Source of the DNA: Lentinus brumalis
Lineage: Eukaryota; Basidiomycota; Agaricomycetes; Polyporales; Polyporaceae
Assembly: GCA_001792895.1 (NCBI GenBank)
Contig: MARA01000011.1
Location: 310,001-374,000, forward strand
DNA length: 64,000 nucleotides
Direction: 5' to 3'
Part shown: positions 1 to 11,654 of the stretch, piece by piece
Layout: each line of letters starts with the position of its first letter
Position numbering within the stretch: position 1 is the first letter of the stretch
The notes under the pieces: model-generated
Seen by the model: only the letters and a program-made list of their open reading frames with translations
Told to the model about the DNA's origin: nothing
The model's database searches: none
Made by a program: the position numbers and the translations under genes

Positions 1-49
1 CCGCGAGCGACTTCCTCCACCGTCTTCGCTCGCCACCCTTCCATCCGCA

Positions 50-1039
50 ATGCAGTCAGATCACACGTACGGATGGCGTGACGCTGGGTACGCTCCAAAC
101 AAGCTCGCAGAGTCGTTCGGCAACGGCGTGACGTCACAGAATACCCCACGTTCCCTCGACGTCTACTCGGGCAACTCGACAGCGTACCCGGACTACACCG
201 TGTCCTCGCACAACAGCTTCCAAAACAGCCACTCCCTCACTGTCGACCCCCTATACAATACCTTCTCACCGCTCAATGATGCCGCGTACACCGCGCTGGG
301 TGCAACCGCACCTTCCTCCTATCATCCTCCACTCGAGTTCCATCTATGTAACTATACACCCCGCCCTGTCCGCCGCAAAACCTCCCCACGCAAGATATAC
401 GAAGGATCAGACGCGAACGAGGGCCTCGACGTCAGAGATGGAATACGACACCCATACGCCAGGCTCCGCAAGCAGAAGGAACATGAAGGGAAGCGACGAA
501 AGACGTGGAACGTTCGCCTAGAGAAATCCATCTTCACGGCAGAAGAAATGTAAGTGCATACGACCACCGGAAATCTTCGCACTTCCTCATCGTCATGTCT
601 AGATCCACTATGCCTTCGCCACACAGGCGGAAGATCTACGTCGCGAGCCTCGAAGCTCACATCGACCGCTTACATCAACAGTTAGCGGAGCATTCCCTCA
701 CCCCCGTGCCTCTCGACAGGCTTGAGCCGTATCGCGGACTCAATCCCAAGATGGTGAAGGTAAGTAGTCATCGTCGACCTACTCCCCAATATTAACTGAA
801 CCCCGTCCCGCTCCCATCAGAGCATGATATGCGGGCTTCAGTACGATGCTTCAGAAATGTATCTCAAGCTGCTAGAGCTGCAACGCGCAGTACGTCGTTC
901 GCCTGTCCCGCGCGCCTTACTCTGACACAATTGTTTGGGGCCGACACAGAACATGGACATGGAGCGAACCCTCGATGAAATATGTGTACGATCTTCGAAC
1001 ACCTCCTCGTACTACTACATCCCCGACTCCCTCCGTTAA
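50..1039 (+). CDS. Uncharacterised fungal protein with leucine-rich helix (4 exons)
   Basis: Four exons join in frame: 50-549, 627-759, 821-889 and 950-1039, giving 263 residues, with GT-AG introns of 60-77 nt. The first ~115 residues are low-complexity (Ser, Tyr, Asn, Pro). A basic stretch (KQKEHEGKRRKTW) then leads into a predicted helix beginning RKIYVASLEAHIDRLHQQL, a conserved-looking block ending LEPYRGLN, and a second helix rich in Leu (YLKLLELQRA). The basic-helix arrangement recalls a bZIP factor, but the basic part lacks the bZIP N-x-x-A-A-x-x-S/C-R signature, so no DNA-binding role is claimed. I recall similar unnamed proteins in Agaricomycetes. The exon reading is secure because each join restores one open frame; the function is unknown. 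Confidence 0.7.
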
Positions 1040-2752
1040 GCCTCGTTTGCGTTCAGAGTCCAGCTCCAAGTCCACACAGTTTTTCACGAACCTTTCGCTG
1101 CACTGCTGGCCGTCGTACGCATCACGAACTAGTCAGTGAAGCCCCATGTATCACCACGTTGCAGAAATCTTCCCTGTATGACCGTGTAACTCGCCCTAGT
1201 AGCCTCTTGTCCTCGATGTATAATCATGTAACGCGACATAGCCTCCTGTACCTCTCAATGCCCTGCGCCTCCAGGTGCCGGCAAATACGCACGACTGCAC
1301 TTCTGCTTCCCGAGTGCTTGCTGCCCGCAGCTCCTGCCTGTTCAGACGTCCCGAATTCCCACATTCCGTCCGTTCGGACGTCCCGCACTTCATTTTCCCC
1401 CATACCGAAGGCGAAGCATGAAATATGAGATACTCCCAATATTTGCCCTTCTTTATTGCCCGTACATATGCTCAAAACGGCAGTGATCGACGTCACCTTG
1501 GACAGCTGCGAAAACAGCGGCCACGCGCACGCTCCCATGACCATACGCTGCCGTCTAGGCCCTCTAAAACGCGGGCCTAAGAACGCCCCAGACCGCAACC
1601 GTGAGAACGCACTCCTACTGTAGACGAGTTGAAACGCCGATCACGCAAACTCAATCACCCCAGACTGATGCGACATTACTGACCTGGAGACCTGTCCACT
1701 TTCGTGGCCAGGAACATGTATTTTGTGACACCCGAGCATTTGTTCTAGATCCACGACGTGCACGTCCAGATTCCAAAGGCCATGACATGCATGGGAGATG
1801 AAAAGGATGTCTATCATTTCCTTTGTTTCCGTGGGCGCTTAGGTCAAAAGCCAGGAAATGAGAGACTCCCCAAGGATTTCCTATGCATTTCCTGGCCTCT
1901 GGGATCTGGATATGCACGTCGTGTCTGCTTGACAGAGCTTGACAGCCAGTCGGATGCCCCGTTACCTCGGCAGACTGCTAAATCGGGACAACATGCACAG
2001 TGTACCGCCACCGTGCGGCACCAGAGCGGCTTGCCTTACGACCACGACTGTCGCTATCACCAATGCTCTCTCAGTCGACGGCTTCATGGTGTCTCGTAAA
2101 GCATTGCCTCGGAGACGGTTCTGGACACCTCCGTGTCGCGCATACTCAAGAGACCAACTCGGACCCTGTAGCATACATGATACAAGGACTTTGCAAGTAC
2201 TACAGGCTGCCTGAGGTCTAACACACCGGCGCATTCCAAGTTCAAGCTCTCGCCAACTGTACAATGAGGAGCAAACCTGGAAGGAGCCTCCAAGGGACGG
2301 ATGAGCTGGTGAGGTCAGGATGATGCTCCTCGTTCTGGGTCCGATCACAACACTGGCTGCCACTTGGTCAACCTCTCCGTCGGCACGACCCTCCATCTCA
2401 AACTGACCGGTTCGTCAGGCTTTCCGTGCACCCGCCAACCTTCTGTTGCTTCTGGCTCAGAATGTCAGAGCCTATAGGTCTTGGGGTCGACGTATCTGGT
2501 CGTGATTTGGTATCACCGCGGCACTCTCCGCGGCGGCCGACAATCTCCACCAAAAGACGTTCCCGGGCGGCCGTGCCAGTATCTACGGACGAACATGCAG
2601 GGTTTTTGACGGCTGGTACGTTCAATCGATGTTATGAGGCGCATATGCAACCCTGAGCGATAGCGGGTTTAGTTCGTGTCGACGCGGTTGACACCCGGCG
2701 CGCTGCCACCGACGATCATGCTCTGGGTCATGCGTCTACTTCATCTTCTTCC
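1040..2752. other. Gene-free interval
   Basis: About 1.7 kb between the first gene and the arrestin-domain gene. Short ORFs here have no recognisable domain and no supporting splice structure. The one structured element is the inverted repeat at 1751-1922. The right end should hold the arrestin gene promoter and 5' UTR. Confidence 0.6.
1751..1922. repeat. Imperfect inverted repeat, MITE-like
   Basis: The left arm (about 1751-1820, starting CCACGACGTGCACGTCCAG) and the reverse complement of the right arm (about 1855-1922, starting CACGACGTGCATATCCAG) match at roughly three quarters of positions over ~70 nt. The outer 11 bases CACGACGTGCA are identical, and a loop of about 35 nt separates the arms. 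As a result both strands encode similar short ORFs (MHVQIPKA / MHIQIPEA), which is an artefact of the palindrome. I see no clear target-site duplication and no transposase. A decayed MITE or foldback element is the simplest reading. Confidence 0.65.
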
Positions 2753-5598
2753 ATGTCGGCCACAACAGCAACTTCTGGACACAAGATGGCAACCAACGAC
2801 AGCGGATTCAGCCGGCACGACTCCCTCTTCAGTTTCGGCGTCTCTTCCTCGCGCAATGCTGCTGAGCTCAAGTCGCTCCTCGGCAACTCCAGCTCGCGAT
2901 TGAAGCCCGGCGCAACCGTTATCTCCATGCACGACTCCGTCCTGGATAAGCGCGAACGACGGAGGCATGCGGTGTCTCTCGAGCAAGCCAAACACCGTGC
3001 TCGTGTAGAGGTCGACATAGTCCTGGAGAGCGACTGCCTCATCGAGGGTGGCTATATGCGCGGTAGCGTCAAGCTTCGTGTCCGCCGGCGTCAGAAGAAG
3101 GAGGCTGCTGTGCTACTCGCCGAAGGCAGAGTGCGCGTCATCGGGTTCGAATGTATACCAGGCGAGAGTGATCGCCACACGTTCTACCAACGCGCAAGCC
3201 CCCTCTCCGCGATCACCGACGCATACACCGGAGTCTACGACTCCTCTCCAGACGCAGAAGGATTCTCGAGGGCCATGGAAGGCGTGCATGTTCTGCCGTT
3301 CGCCATGCAACTGCCCATCGACGATGCCTTCGGTTCTGCGAAGGGTGCTGCAACGGTGCAATCGGGTGTCACCATCCGCTATATCGCCATGATGTAAGTG
3401 TCCCGCTCGACATTCATGGCCCGATGCTGAACAGACGTCAGCTCCGTCAAAGTCAAGGATTCGCAGACGGGTAAACGCTCCATCGCACACTTCTACCGCG
3501 ACTGCGAAGTATGGCCCCGGATGAACCCGTCAATCGTCCTCGCGAACGCCCCACGACCTATCCAAGCATCGACGGCCAAGAGTCTCTCTGTCGTTGGCAG
3601 CGGCAGCAAATTGAAGCTCACTGCTATGCTTCACCGTATGACCTGGATCGCCGGACAGCGCTGTGCCGTGCGCATCTGGATCGCGAACGAGACAAAAAAG
3701 AGTATCAAGAGCGTGACTCTGACGCTCGTACGGACGACGACGCTGTTCAAGCCCAAACCTCAATTGGACCCTGGCGATCGCATGTCCATAGATCCAGATG
3801 CCTGCCAGACGGCTACCACTCACAAGGTCATAGGCGAGGCCTTGCTGGAACGAAGTCACTCTATCGCCAAGGGACACGCTAGCGCGCAAGGCTGGTGGAC
3901 GGGTGTTCAGCCTGGCCAAGAGGCGCAATTCTCTCATTGGATTGTGATCCCGGTATGTGAATTGGTTACTGGCAGTTCGAGCACTCACTCATGCAAGCTC
4001 ATATCGTCCTTTTCTTCCACGTCCACCGACCTTTACAGCCTGAAGCCTTGTCGGTCGCGCGTTCTCGTCTTGTTGAGGTCGAGTACTCTATCCGTGTCAC
4101 CGTCAGCGCCGGTGCACTGAACCCGGACGTGCACGTCACGCTTCCCATGCGGATCATCAACTTCCTCTCCGTAGACCCAACCCCCAGCGACCCTTTGGTG
4201 TCTTCTGATGGGTCGTACGCTCGCCTGATTCCCTATGAGGGCCATCCAGTGCCAAGCACCTTTTCCCACTGCGACTCTTCGCTGCTTGCCGACCATCCGT
4301 CTATCATCTCACAGCGCGGCCTGCATTCCGACGTCCCATCGCTCGCCACTGCTGCGTACCACGCCGCGCCATCGTCCCGGTTTCGACATGAAGTGCCGAA
4401 TGATGTGAGTGCGATGGGCACCCACAGAATACCGTTGGACACGCCCATGCCTCGTCACGCCGTCGACAAGAAGTGCGAACCAGCCGCATCCGTCTCGGCC
4501 GTTCAGGACGAGGACCTGGACGGCGACCTCTCCATGTCTTCCACCGGCACCTCGGAATCAGATTCGAGCATATTCTCTGCCTCCTCGTCGGCTGTATCTG
4601 TCTCTCACGCATCCTCAAGCGACCAGCAGAACTCGCCCACTCGCTATCTAGGCAATCTCGAACTCGACGGCGACGCTGACTCGGATGAGGAGGTCGATTG
4701 CATCATCGGCACGGCGCAGCTCGATTCAGGGCGGTTTCCTGACCCTTCCCCTGGTCGTGGACGCCTAGGGCGCGCTGGGCGCGCTTCGAAGGCGTGCGTG
4801 GACGGCGCGGACGTCTGCGCGGAGCAAAGCCAACCGCAGGAGGCTTCGGTGGGCAGTGTTTCCTCGAAGCACAGCAGGTTACCTGGTGGATCCGTTCGTG
4901 GCCCGAGACACATTCGCGAGGGCGCTGCCAGCAGCGACGGTGTCGGTGTGCTTGGCCAGGATGAGCCTGTATATGTCCCCGAACATGCAGACAAACCCGA
5001 AGGCGAGGGGGAAGGCGAGGAGGAAGACGAAAGCGACCGTACCCCTCGACTAGGCTCATCGGCCTGCCCCAGCGCGCTCTCCGTGTCCGCATCGGACTCG
5101 AGGACTGGAAGCGCCGCCAACATCGCGGCCCGCGGTTCTTCGTCATCCATCTGCACGACCGACAGCGTCTCGGATTCGGATACGAGTTCGGGCGCGCAGC
5201 CGCGTATGTCGCGACAGCTTCCCCAGCCGCCTCCGCGTCCCTCGCAGCTCTCAAACATACCAGAGTCCGTCTCTGCGCTCGAAGCCATCAGATTCTCGCA
5301 CCTGTCCGGCTCATCCGGGTCTACTCTGCCGCGCTCGACTGCTCATCGGTCCCTGCCCACCACACCGACTCGTCCGCCCGTGTCTGCAGTTTTTGATGAC
5401 CAGCCGTCACATTGTCGCCCGGCGTACGAACGCTCAGAGACGGTCCCGCCCTCGCTGTCGGCCAAGAGGATTCACCAGCGGCCGACGCAAGGGCTGCGTA
5501 ACACGGGCCAGTCCGAGTCTTCTGCAGTTCGGGGGCGCATCGCTGCATTCGAGGAACGCCTGAAGCATTCGAGGGACACTGGAGCGGCCTATGCGTGA
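2753..5598 (+). CDS. Arrestin-domain (ART-like) protein with long Ser-rich acidic tail
   Basis: Three exons (2753-3393, 3442-3952, 4039-5598) join in frame to give 903 residues. Residues ~85-215 resemble an arrestin N domain (VEVDIVLESDCLIEGGYMRGSVKLRV, here abbreviated by its start and end: a beta-rich block typical of the fold). Residues ~220-425 form an arrestin C-like domain that includes the TAMLHRMTWIAGQ segment and a VEVEYSIRVTVSAG strand. From about residue 430 the chain is Ser/Pro/acidic and probably disordered, with several poly-acidic patches. Known fungal ARTs recruit Rsp5-type ubiquitin ligases to membrane transporters, usually through PPxY motifs. I saw proline-rich stretches but no clear PPxY, so that role is inference. 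The tail runs to a TGA at 5596-5598. Confidence 0.85.
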
Positions 5599-5750
5599 CC
5601 GACACCTGCTGCGGTCGAGAGCTTGGGGCAAATGATATTAGATCTATCGTAATGGGGCCCGGGATGTATGTATGTATGGCTACAGCGTGATGATATATAG
5701 TGTACATTTGCATTTTTCAAGATATCCTGCTTCCTGGTCCGTGGATAGAA

Positions 5751-6946
5751 TCACTCGATAACGACACCTCCGTTAACGTGGATGACTTGTCCGCTGAGTG
5801 GGCCGTCAGTACTCTGGCGTCAGTGCGGCAGCAAGTCTGCTGGCGTACCTGATGTAGCTCGAATCCGCCGAGGTCAGGTAGACGAATGCCGTCGCGACCT
5901 CGATGGGCTGACCTGCGCGGCCCATGGGGACCGTGACACCGAACTTCTCGATCGACTCCTTGCTCATGGTTGCGGGACTAGAGACAGCAGCGTCAGTCTA
6001 TGGGTCATTTGGGGGCCAACTTGCGAGTACGCACATGAGAGGCGTCCAGATGGGACCGGGCGCGACGGCGTTGCAGCGGACGGCCTTCTCGCCGACGATC
6101 TGGTTGCTCAGCGCGCGCATGAAGGCGATCATGGCACCCTTCGTGGCGGTGTAGTCGATGAGCTCTGGGTGGCCGACAGCGAAGTTGATCGACGCGTTGA
6201 AGGTGATGGTAGAACCCTGCTCGAGATGCGGGATAGCGGCCTGGGGTGATACGGTCAGACAGCCCGCTGGCCCGGATAGGTGCTTCAGAGCGACGCACCT
6301 TGCAGATGTAGAAGAACGAGTGGATGTTGGTATCGAAGGTTTCGTGCCACTGCTCGGTGGGAGGTCGGGGAGGTTCTTGTTCGCGTTTTGTGTACCATGG
6401 TTGAGGACACTGCGTGGTACTGTCAGCACGGAACCCCATGTACTTGTGCACGAGAAGGGCACATACAGAGCGTCAAGCTTGCCGTGAAAGTCGAGGTGCT
6501 TCTTGATGAGCTCCTTGCAGACCTCCTCTTTCCTGAGGTCGTACTCGAGTGCCTGGATCCTGCGGGCGTTGTTCGTCTTCTTGTTGATGGGGTCGATCAT
6601 CTCCTCTGTGTCGTGCTTCTCACTCGGGAGGTACGTGAGCGTGAGGTCCGCGCCCTCGAGTGCTGGATGACCACATGTCAGATCCATATCCATGTGGACT
6701 AGCAGGTGAAAGTGCGCATGACTCACCGAAGAGGAGCGCAACGCTGCGCCCGATGCCACTGTCCGCACCGGTGATGATCGCCTTCCTGCCCTCGAGCTTG
6801 CCCGCGGGCTTGTAGGGTTTGCCGTCGGCGGTGATGTCGTCGAGTGGGGGCGGGTTGAGTTTGTGCTGCTTGCCGGGGGCGACGGCCTGCTCCTGGAAAG
6901 GCGGCTTCCAGCCCTTCTTGTACTGCTCGGGGACGTTGGGTGCCAT
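5751..6946 (-). CDS. Short-chain dehydrogenase/reductase, N-terminally extended; apparent -1 frameshift
   Basis: The protein starts MAPNVPEQYKKGW and carries the ~45-residue N-terminal extension seen in the stress-protein-39 (YhdG)-like SDR subfamily. The Rossmann glycine motif follows as ITGADSGIGRSVALLFG. The catalytic Tyr-x-x-x-Lys appears as YTATK, and the C-terminus is GPLSGQVIHVNGG. Introns with GTGAGT, GTATGT, GTGCGT and GTACGC donors separate the exons. It is probably an NAD(P)H-dependent oxidoreductase; the substrate is unknown. Within one exon the frame reading VLNHGTQNANKNLPDLP changes to the frame reading TEQWHETFDTNIHSFFYICK, a normal continuation for this family. The break falls at a GGG run (6359-6361, + strand), where one base appears to be missing. 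It is either an assembly error or a recent lesion. The gene converges on the arrestin gene and diverges from VTA1. Confidence 0.8.
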
Positions 6947-7291
6947 GGTGCTCGTTTTGCGCGAGTTTACTTAAGTTAGGGTGAGATGATGGGTCAATGG
7001 AGAGAGAGAAAGTCGTGCAGACGCGGCGGGCGAGCGCAAGGGTGATATACCATCGTCGTGTGCAAGGTGACGTCAGTAGTCGAGTGATGTCTCGTCATGC
7101 AGAGGATCAGGCTGGAGTAAACATCGAAGGAGAGCCACCGGAGCAGGGCTTACGCTACAGACGCGTCGACGCCCGAAGAGGCAGGAGACCTTCCATATGG
7201 GGCAGGGGTGACATCACGGGCGTCTGTGTGGATACGCGTGGGCCGAGGAATGATCTCGATTGGCGGTTGTCTTTACGTCGACGACGCAGCG

Positions 7292-8755
7292 ATGGTCCTC
7301 TCTCTCCCGCCCATCCCGCCCGAGCTCAAGGCGATCACACCCTACCTCCAGCGCGCAGACGAGCTCCAGAAGAATGACCCCGTCGTCTCATACTGGTGTA
7401 CGTGGCCCCGCACAGCCTCGCTGCTCGCTCCTCATCTCGTCGTCCGCCAGGTGCATACTACGCGGCCCAGCAGGGCATCGCGCTCAAGGTCAAGGACTCG
7501 GCTGCAAGGCACTTCCTCTTCGACCTCCTCGGCCTGCTCGAGCGCATGAAGACTGACCTTGGACCGAACGACGCCGTGCATGACGAGCCTGCGAGCGCAG
7601 CATACGTCGAGAACTTCGCTCTCCGTGTCTTTGCGGGTGCAGACAACGAGGACAGGAGTGGAAACATCACAAGGTGCGTGTTCATTGCGTTACGGTCCGC
7701 TTGCCCTGCCAACGCGTCATGGGGCACGCAGGAACACTGCGAGAAAGTTCCTTGTTGCCGCCAACTTCCTCGAGATCCTGCGCACCTTCGACTCCGAGAA
7801 AGCCGCCATCGACCTCCCAGCCATCGAAGAGAAGATTAAGTACGCCAAGTGGAAGGCCGCAGACATCTCCAAGGCCATCCGTGAAGGGCGCAAGCCCACC
7901 CCCGGCGCCGCAGGAGACTCTCTAGTCCCCGAGACTCCCGCCGCACTCCCCGACCTGCCTGACGTGGTTATCGCGCCACCCACGACACCCCCGCCGGTCT
8001 CATCGACCCTTCTTGACGCACCATCTCCGCCCTCCATAACGCGCTCGACTCCGCCGCCACCTCAGCTCACGGGCTTTACGCCAATGGAGCACCCCGATCA
8101 CCTTGGCGCCCACCTTCCCGACGGGCTCGCGCCTCCCCAGACTCCTCAGAGCCCGGGCAGCTGGAGTACCGCCGCGACCCCCGGGACTCCCGGCTTCAAC
8201 CGTGATGACAGCACGTCCCCCAGCTCGAGCGCAGGGCCAACGCGTAGAGCTTTCGTCAGCGAAGAGCTCGAGGGCAAGACCGAGGACGAGATCGACGCAG
8301 AGACGACACCTCCCCCATCCGCTGCCAAGTCTGTCCGCTTCTCCCCGTCCGTGGTGGGCGGTGCATTGAGCCCTAGCGAACCTCCCACCGATGAGGATTC
8401 GTTCTTCGTGCGACCTCCTGGGCCCTCTGCGCCTCCCCCATCGGGGACCATCTACGGGTCCGCCTCTGCTCCCCCGATCCCGCCTTCGCATACTTCCCCT
8501 GCCCGGGCGGTGGCGGCGACACCGTCGCCAAGCCGATCCCAACCACAGGCATACGTACAGGGCGTCCCGTCCGGGCCCACTCCCGCCATGGGCGCGGCGA
8601 CGGCGACGGTGACGACGACACCGCCGCAGCTGACGCCGCAGATCATCTCCCGGGCGCAGAAGCACTGCAAGTTCGCGATCTCCGCGCTGGACTACGAGGA
8701 CGGCGAGCAGGCGGTGAAGGAGCTCCGGGAGGCCCTGCGCCTGCTCGGCGGCTGA
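7292..8755 (+). CDS. VTA1: Vta1, ESCRT/Vps4 cofactor for multivesicular-body sorting
   Basis: Three exons (7292-7397, 7451-7673, 7732-8755) give 450 residues. The N-terminal ~150 residues match the Vta1 tandem-MIT fold: PPIPPELKAITPYLQRADEL, then AYYAAQQGIALKVKD, then RKFLVAANFLEILRTF and EEKIKYAKWKAADI. A Pro/Ser/Thr-rich linker of ~250 residues follows. The last ~40 residues form the Vta1 C-terminal dimer/Vps4-binding helices (AQKHCKFAISALDYEDGEQAVKEL, start and end of the motif). In yeast Vta1 binds Vps4 and stimulates its ATPase at endosomes. The start ATG at 7292 is preferred because upstream in-frame ATGs lack family sequence. The 345 bp to the divergent SDR gene hold both promoters. 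Confidence 0.92.
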
Positions 8756-9260
8756 GCGCCCGGGGGTGTTTCCTTATTCTCGCGAGCGTCGGGATTTGTG
8801 ATTCGTGATGTGTGATTCGTGATCCATGTACGATCTGTTGTGCGTTGTAGACCCATATGTGCGTGCGACACCACAGATCTCCGGTGTTCTAGCGCATATT
8901 GCGGCTTGCCCATAATTGACCTCGAGTCTGGCCGGGGCGTCGCTGGTGCGCGGTAGATCGTAATCTCGCCTCTGGACGGCTAGCCTGCAGAAATTCCCAG
9001 CGCGACGCCGCACACTCACGGTCGGTGATGCCTGCCCCGGGCGTAGGGGCCAGAGATTGGGTCTGGGGAGAGCGACGAGATACGGAGCTAGACGGCGTCG
9101 TCTGTGCGCTCGTCGACATCGCACCAGCCCTGGCGAGAACCCCCCGTCGCGTGCGTGCTTCCGGTTCGGCGCTTCACACAGATCCGGATGTGGCAGATCG
9201 TTCGGCATTTCCCGGGGTTTCTGACAGACGTCTCGTACACTATGACGCACTTCCGGCGCC
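8756..9260. other. Convergent 3' interval (VTA1 / pectinesterase A)
   Basis: No gene is recognised. Two 13-nt copies of TGTGATTCGTGAT lie at 8797-8809 and 8811-8823, just after the VTA1 stop. Confidence 0.5.
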
Positions 9261-11093
9261 TCAAAGGAACGCGGGGTCGATCCAGTCCGTGCTGTTCAAC
9301 ACCGTCTGCACAGAGATCGCGCTCGACAGTTGCGTGCTGAAGTTGGCGCGCGTCCCGGGAGAGCCTGCGCCAGGCCCCGTGTTCGCGAACTCGGCGAACG
9401 TGACATCCGCGGTCCTAGGAAGCGAGGTCCGTCAGTACACCGCGAAGGACATCGCACAAAAGTGCAACTCACCTCGGGTCACTGCAAGCGACGAGCGAAC
9501 GCGCGAGTCAGCGCTGCCATGCGAGTTCACGAGTCGGAAGCTTATACTTACTCGGCATTCCACACCGACCAGCCCGCGGGCGGAACGTTGGCTCCGAGGG
9601 TGCTGAACTGGAAGACGACGCGGGCGTGGTCGGCCCACGGCCTGCCGAGGAACGCCTTGCCGCTCCCTTGGACGGTCGAGTTGTCGACCACGTACCAGAA
9701 CGCGTCGTCTGTCGAGTGCCCGGATGCGGTGATGCACCCGCTGCCAATCGTCTGTGGGAGGGGTCAAGCTCAGAAAGCGCGGTTCTGGAGCGCCGAAGGT
9801 GCGTACATTGATGATCGAGCGAGTGATCCAGACTCTGGCGATTTACTGGCGGTGAACGTCGGTAGAGGTTCAAACTTGGTGTCGGAACTCACGAGGCTTT
9901 CTGGCCGAATATCTGCGTGTGGTATGCAACTCAACGGCGGAACTAGACATCGTAGCGCGAAACTCACAAAGTCGACCGCGCCTTCTATCCAGCTATCCGC
10001 ATAGTATTGCCTGCGAAACGCCAGAGAGATCCTCTGAGCGACGTCATTTCGGCGGAGAAGGACTCGGACATCACACGTACGTTCCGACGTTTGCGAGTAG
10101 GGTGTCTCTGGAAAGGCCGGACGGCGATCCCCATGTCAGCCAACGGAGCGCTCAAGAATAAGTACCTTCCTAGAGTTGCCTACTGGTCGCCTGTGATCTT
10201 GAGGCCGTACCCCCCAAACGACCCGGCCTGGACGCTGAGCGCGATCGCTTGAGCCTGTCATCGCGAATGCCAAGCTACGTCAGCACTGCACAACTTAAAG
10301 CTCGAGGATAACATGAGACCGACCTGCGAAACGGGCTACAGTGGGCCCGAGGCCAAGGCGGTTCAGTGAACTGTAACTGTATGTGTCACACCACATCATG
10401 CAGGACTCCCTCCCCTCGTCCGCGGATATGGGGCAAGAAACTGCGGGCGCGGCGATATGATGCGCTTGAGCGCGCCCGAGTCTCCTTGCGGCCCACGCTC
10501 CAGACTTCGACGCAGTATGTACTTGGACAGACGTGGCGGCGGCGCACCTTCCCATATGTGTTCGCGATGTTCAGGTTGTATAGCGAGACATTGGCAGCGT
10601 GCACCTGCACGGTGCCGCTCTTGTCGTTGCTGTTCCCGACCGCGGACGCGGGGACGTTGTTCGTGATGGTCACCGCTGCGCAGGGATCAGGATCAGGATC
10701 ACGGAGTTGCAGCTCGGGGAAGGCGAAGGCGAACCGAACACGTACTGTTTGCGCTGTATGACCCGGGGACGTCGGTCTGCCCATACACCCGCACGTTGGC
10801 TCGCGCGATGACGGCAGTGTCGACGTACGTTCCAGCGAACACAAAGTACACCTGGGTGGCAATCGTATGCGATCATGAGGAATTGATGTGCATGTGCTGT
10901 GTCGTCAGATGTTGCTCGGGTCCGTGCAAAGACAGCTCGGGCGACTGACCAGACTGGACGTGTCTTTAAGCGCAGCCGATAGATTTGCGTAGTGGCCTCC
11001 CGCTCCAACGGTGATCGCGCCCGGCGGAGGTGCGTTGAGCGCGGTGGCGCAGATCGCGCATTCCAAGAGTAGACCGAGGGTGTAGAATTTCAT
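9261..11093 (-). CDS. Secreted pectinesterase A (carbohydrate esterase family 8)
   Basis: First (distal) member of a tandem trio. The signal peptide begins MKFYTLGLLLECAICATALN. About 12 exons reconstruct a protein of roughly 315 residues. Family motifs in order are GAITVGAGGHYANLSAAL, NVRVYGQT, VTITNNVPAS, NLNIANTYGK, AQAIALSVQ (substrate-binding Gln), GDQDTLLANVG (oxyanion Gln and catalytic Asp), EGAVDFIFGQKAS (second catalytic Asp) and LGRPW (Arg). The protein ends WIDPAFL. It should remove methyl groups from homogalacturonan outside the cell. It differs from its sisters in reading GRPWADHARV rather than GRPWRDYARV, and in having Ser for Asp in the 12-nt micro-exon (PVSQ). All catalytic residues are present, so it is probably active. 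Confidence 0.88.
9473..9481 (-). other. 9-nt micro-exon of pectinesterase A
   Basis: The exon TGACCCGAG lies between a GTAAGT...TTGCAG intron and a GTGAGT...CCTAG intron. It is needed to join WSVWNA to TADVTFAEF in frame as WNADDPRTADV. The equivalent exon exists at the same place in copies B and C. Confidence 0.75.
10324..10335 (-). other. 12-nt micro-exon of pectinesterase A (PVSQ)
   Basis: CCCGTTTCGCAG is flanked by TGTAG and GTCGGT and lies between the exons ending NTYGK and beginning AQAIALS. It was found by matching to the PVDQ and TVDQ exons of copies B and C. Confidence 0.6.
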
Positions 11094-11654
11094 GCTCGGG
11101 ACGCTCGTGGCCCACTCAGAGGCTTGCATCGGACACTTATAGGGTGTCCAGCGAGCGGTCATGGGTCCCGATTGATGGGCATGTCGGACGTCGGACGACG
11201 ACACTGCGAAGACACCGTCGACTTCGACCGGAGTTCCGCTCAGGGCCTCGCAATTCAGCGGCGGCCCGGGCGGAGGTAGCTCGCCCGGTACCTCAAAGGT
11301 GCGCCGGGAGTATTGTGAAGCAAGGGACAAGGACTCCAGTGAGGTTAGCAATACGCCGATCAGAGTGAAGCAAAATACGGAACATAAACTCAACAACGCT
11401 CTGCTAAACGCATGTGCGCCATGATCTGAGCCCTTGAGTAATTGCTGCTCCTCGCGGTGACTTTAGGCTTCGGCTGCGCCTTCCACTATGCTGGTTCACA
11501 GATCCGACACATGCGCGCTCCTGCGTATCGGGACCGGCGTATACCGATTGGGAAAACGTGGACGAGCTTCTCTGTTGACAGGCTCGGACAGAAGTCTTGT
11601 ACAGTGACGCAACCTGTCTCATGCAACACTCATACACCAACATGCGTCGCGCTC
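11094..11654. promoter_or_regulatory. Intergenic region: promoter of pectinesterase A
   Basis: 561 bp between the ATG of copy A and the stop of copy B. It should hold the promoter of A and the 3' UTR of B. I could not assign any specific box. Confidence 0.4.

Noticed and set aside
1651..2099. Two similar ORFs on opposite strands
   Set aside because: Their similarity is caused by the inverted repeat and not by coding.
4644..5288. 214-residue minus-strand ORF
   Set aside because: It is the antisense of the Ser-rich arrestin tail; Ser codons read backwards stay open.
10905..11396. 163-residue minus-strand ORF with a longer N-terminus for pectinesterase A
   Set aside because: The signal peptide begins at the internal Met (MKFYTLG), so the upstream part is 5' UTR.
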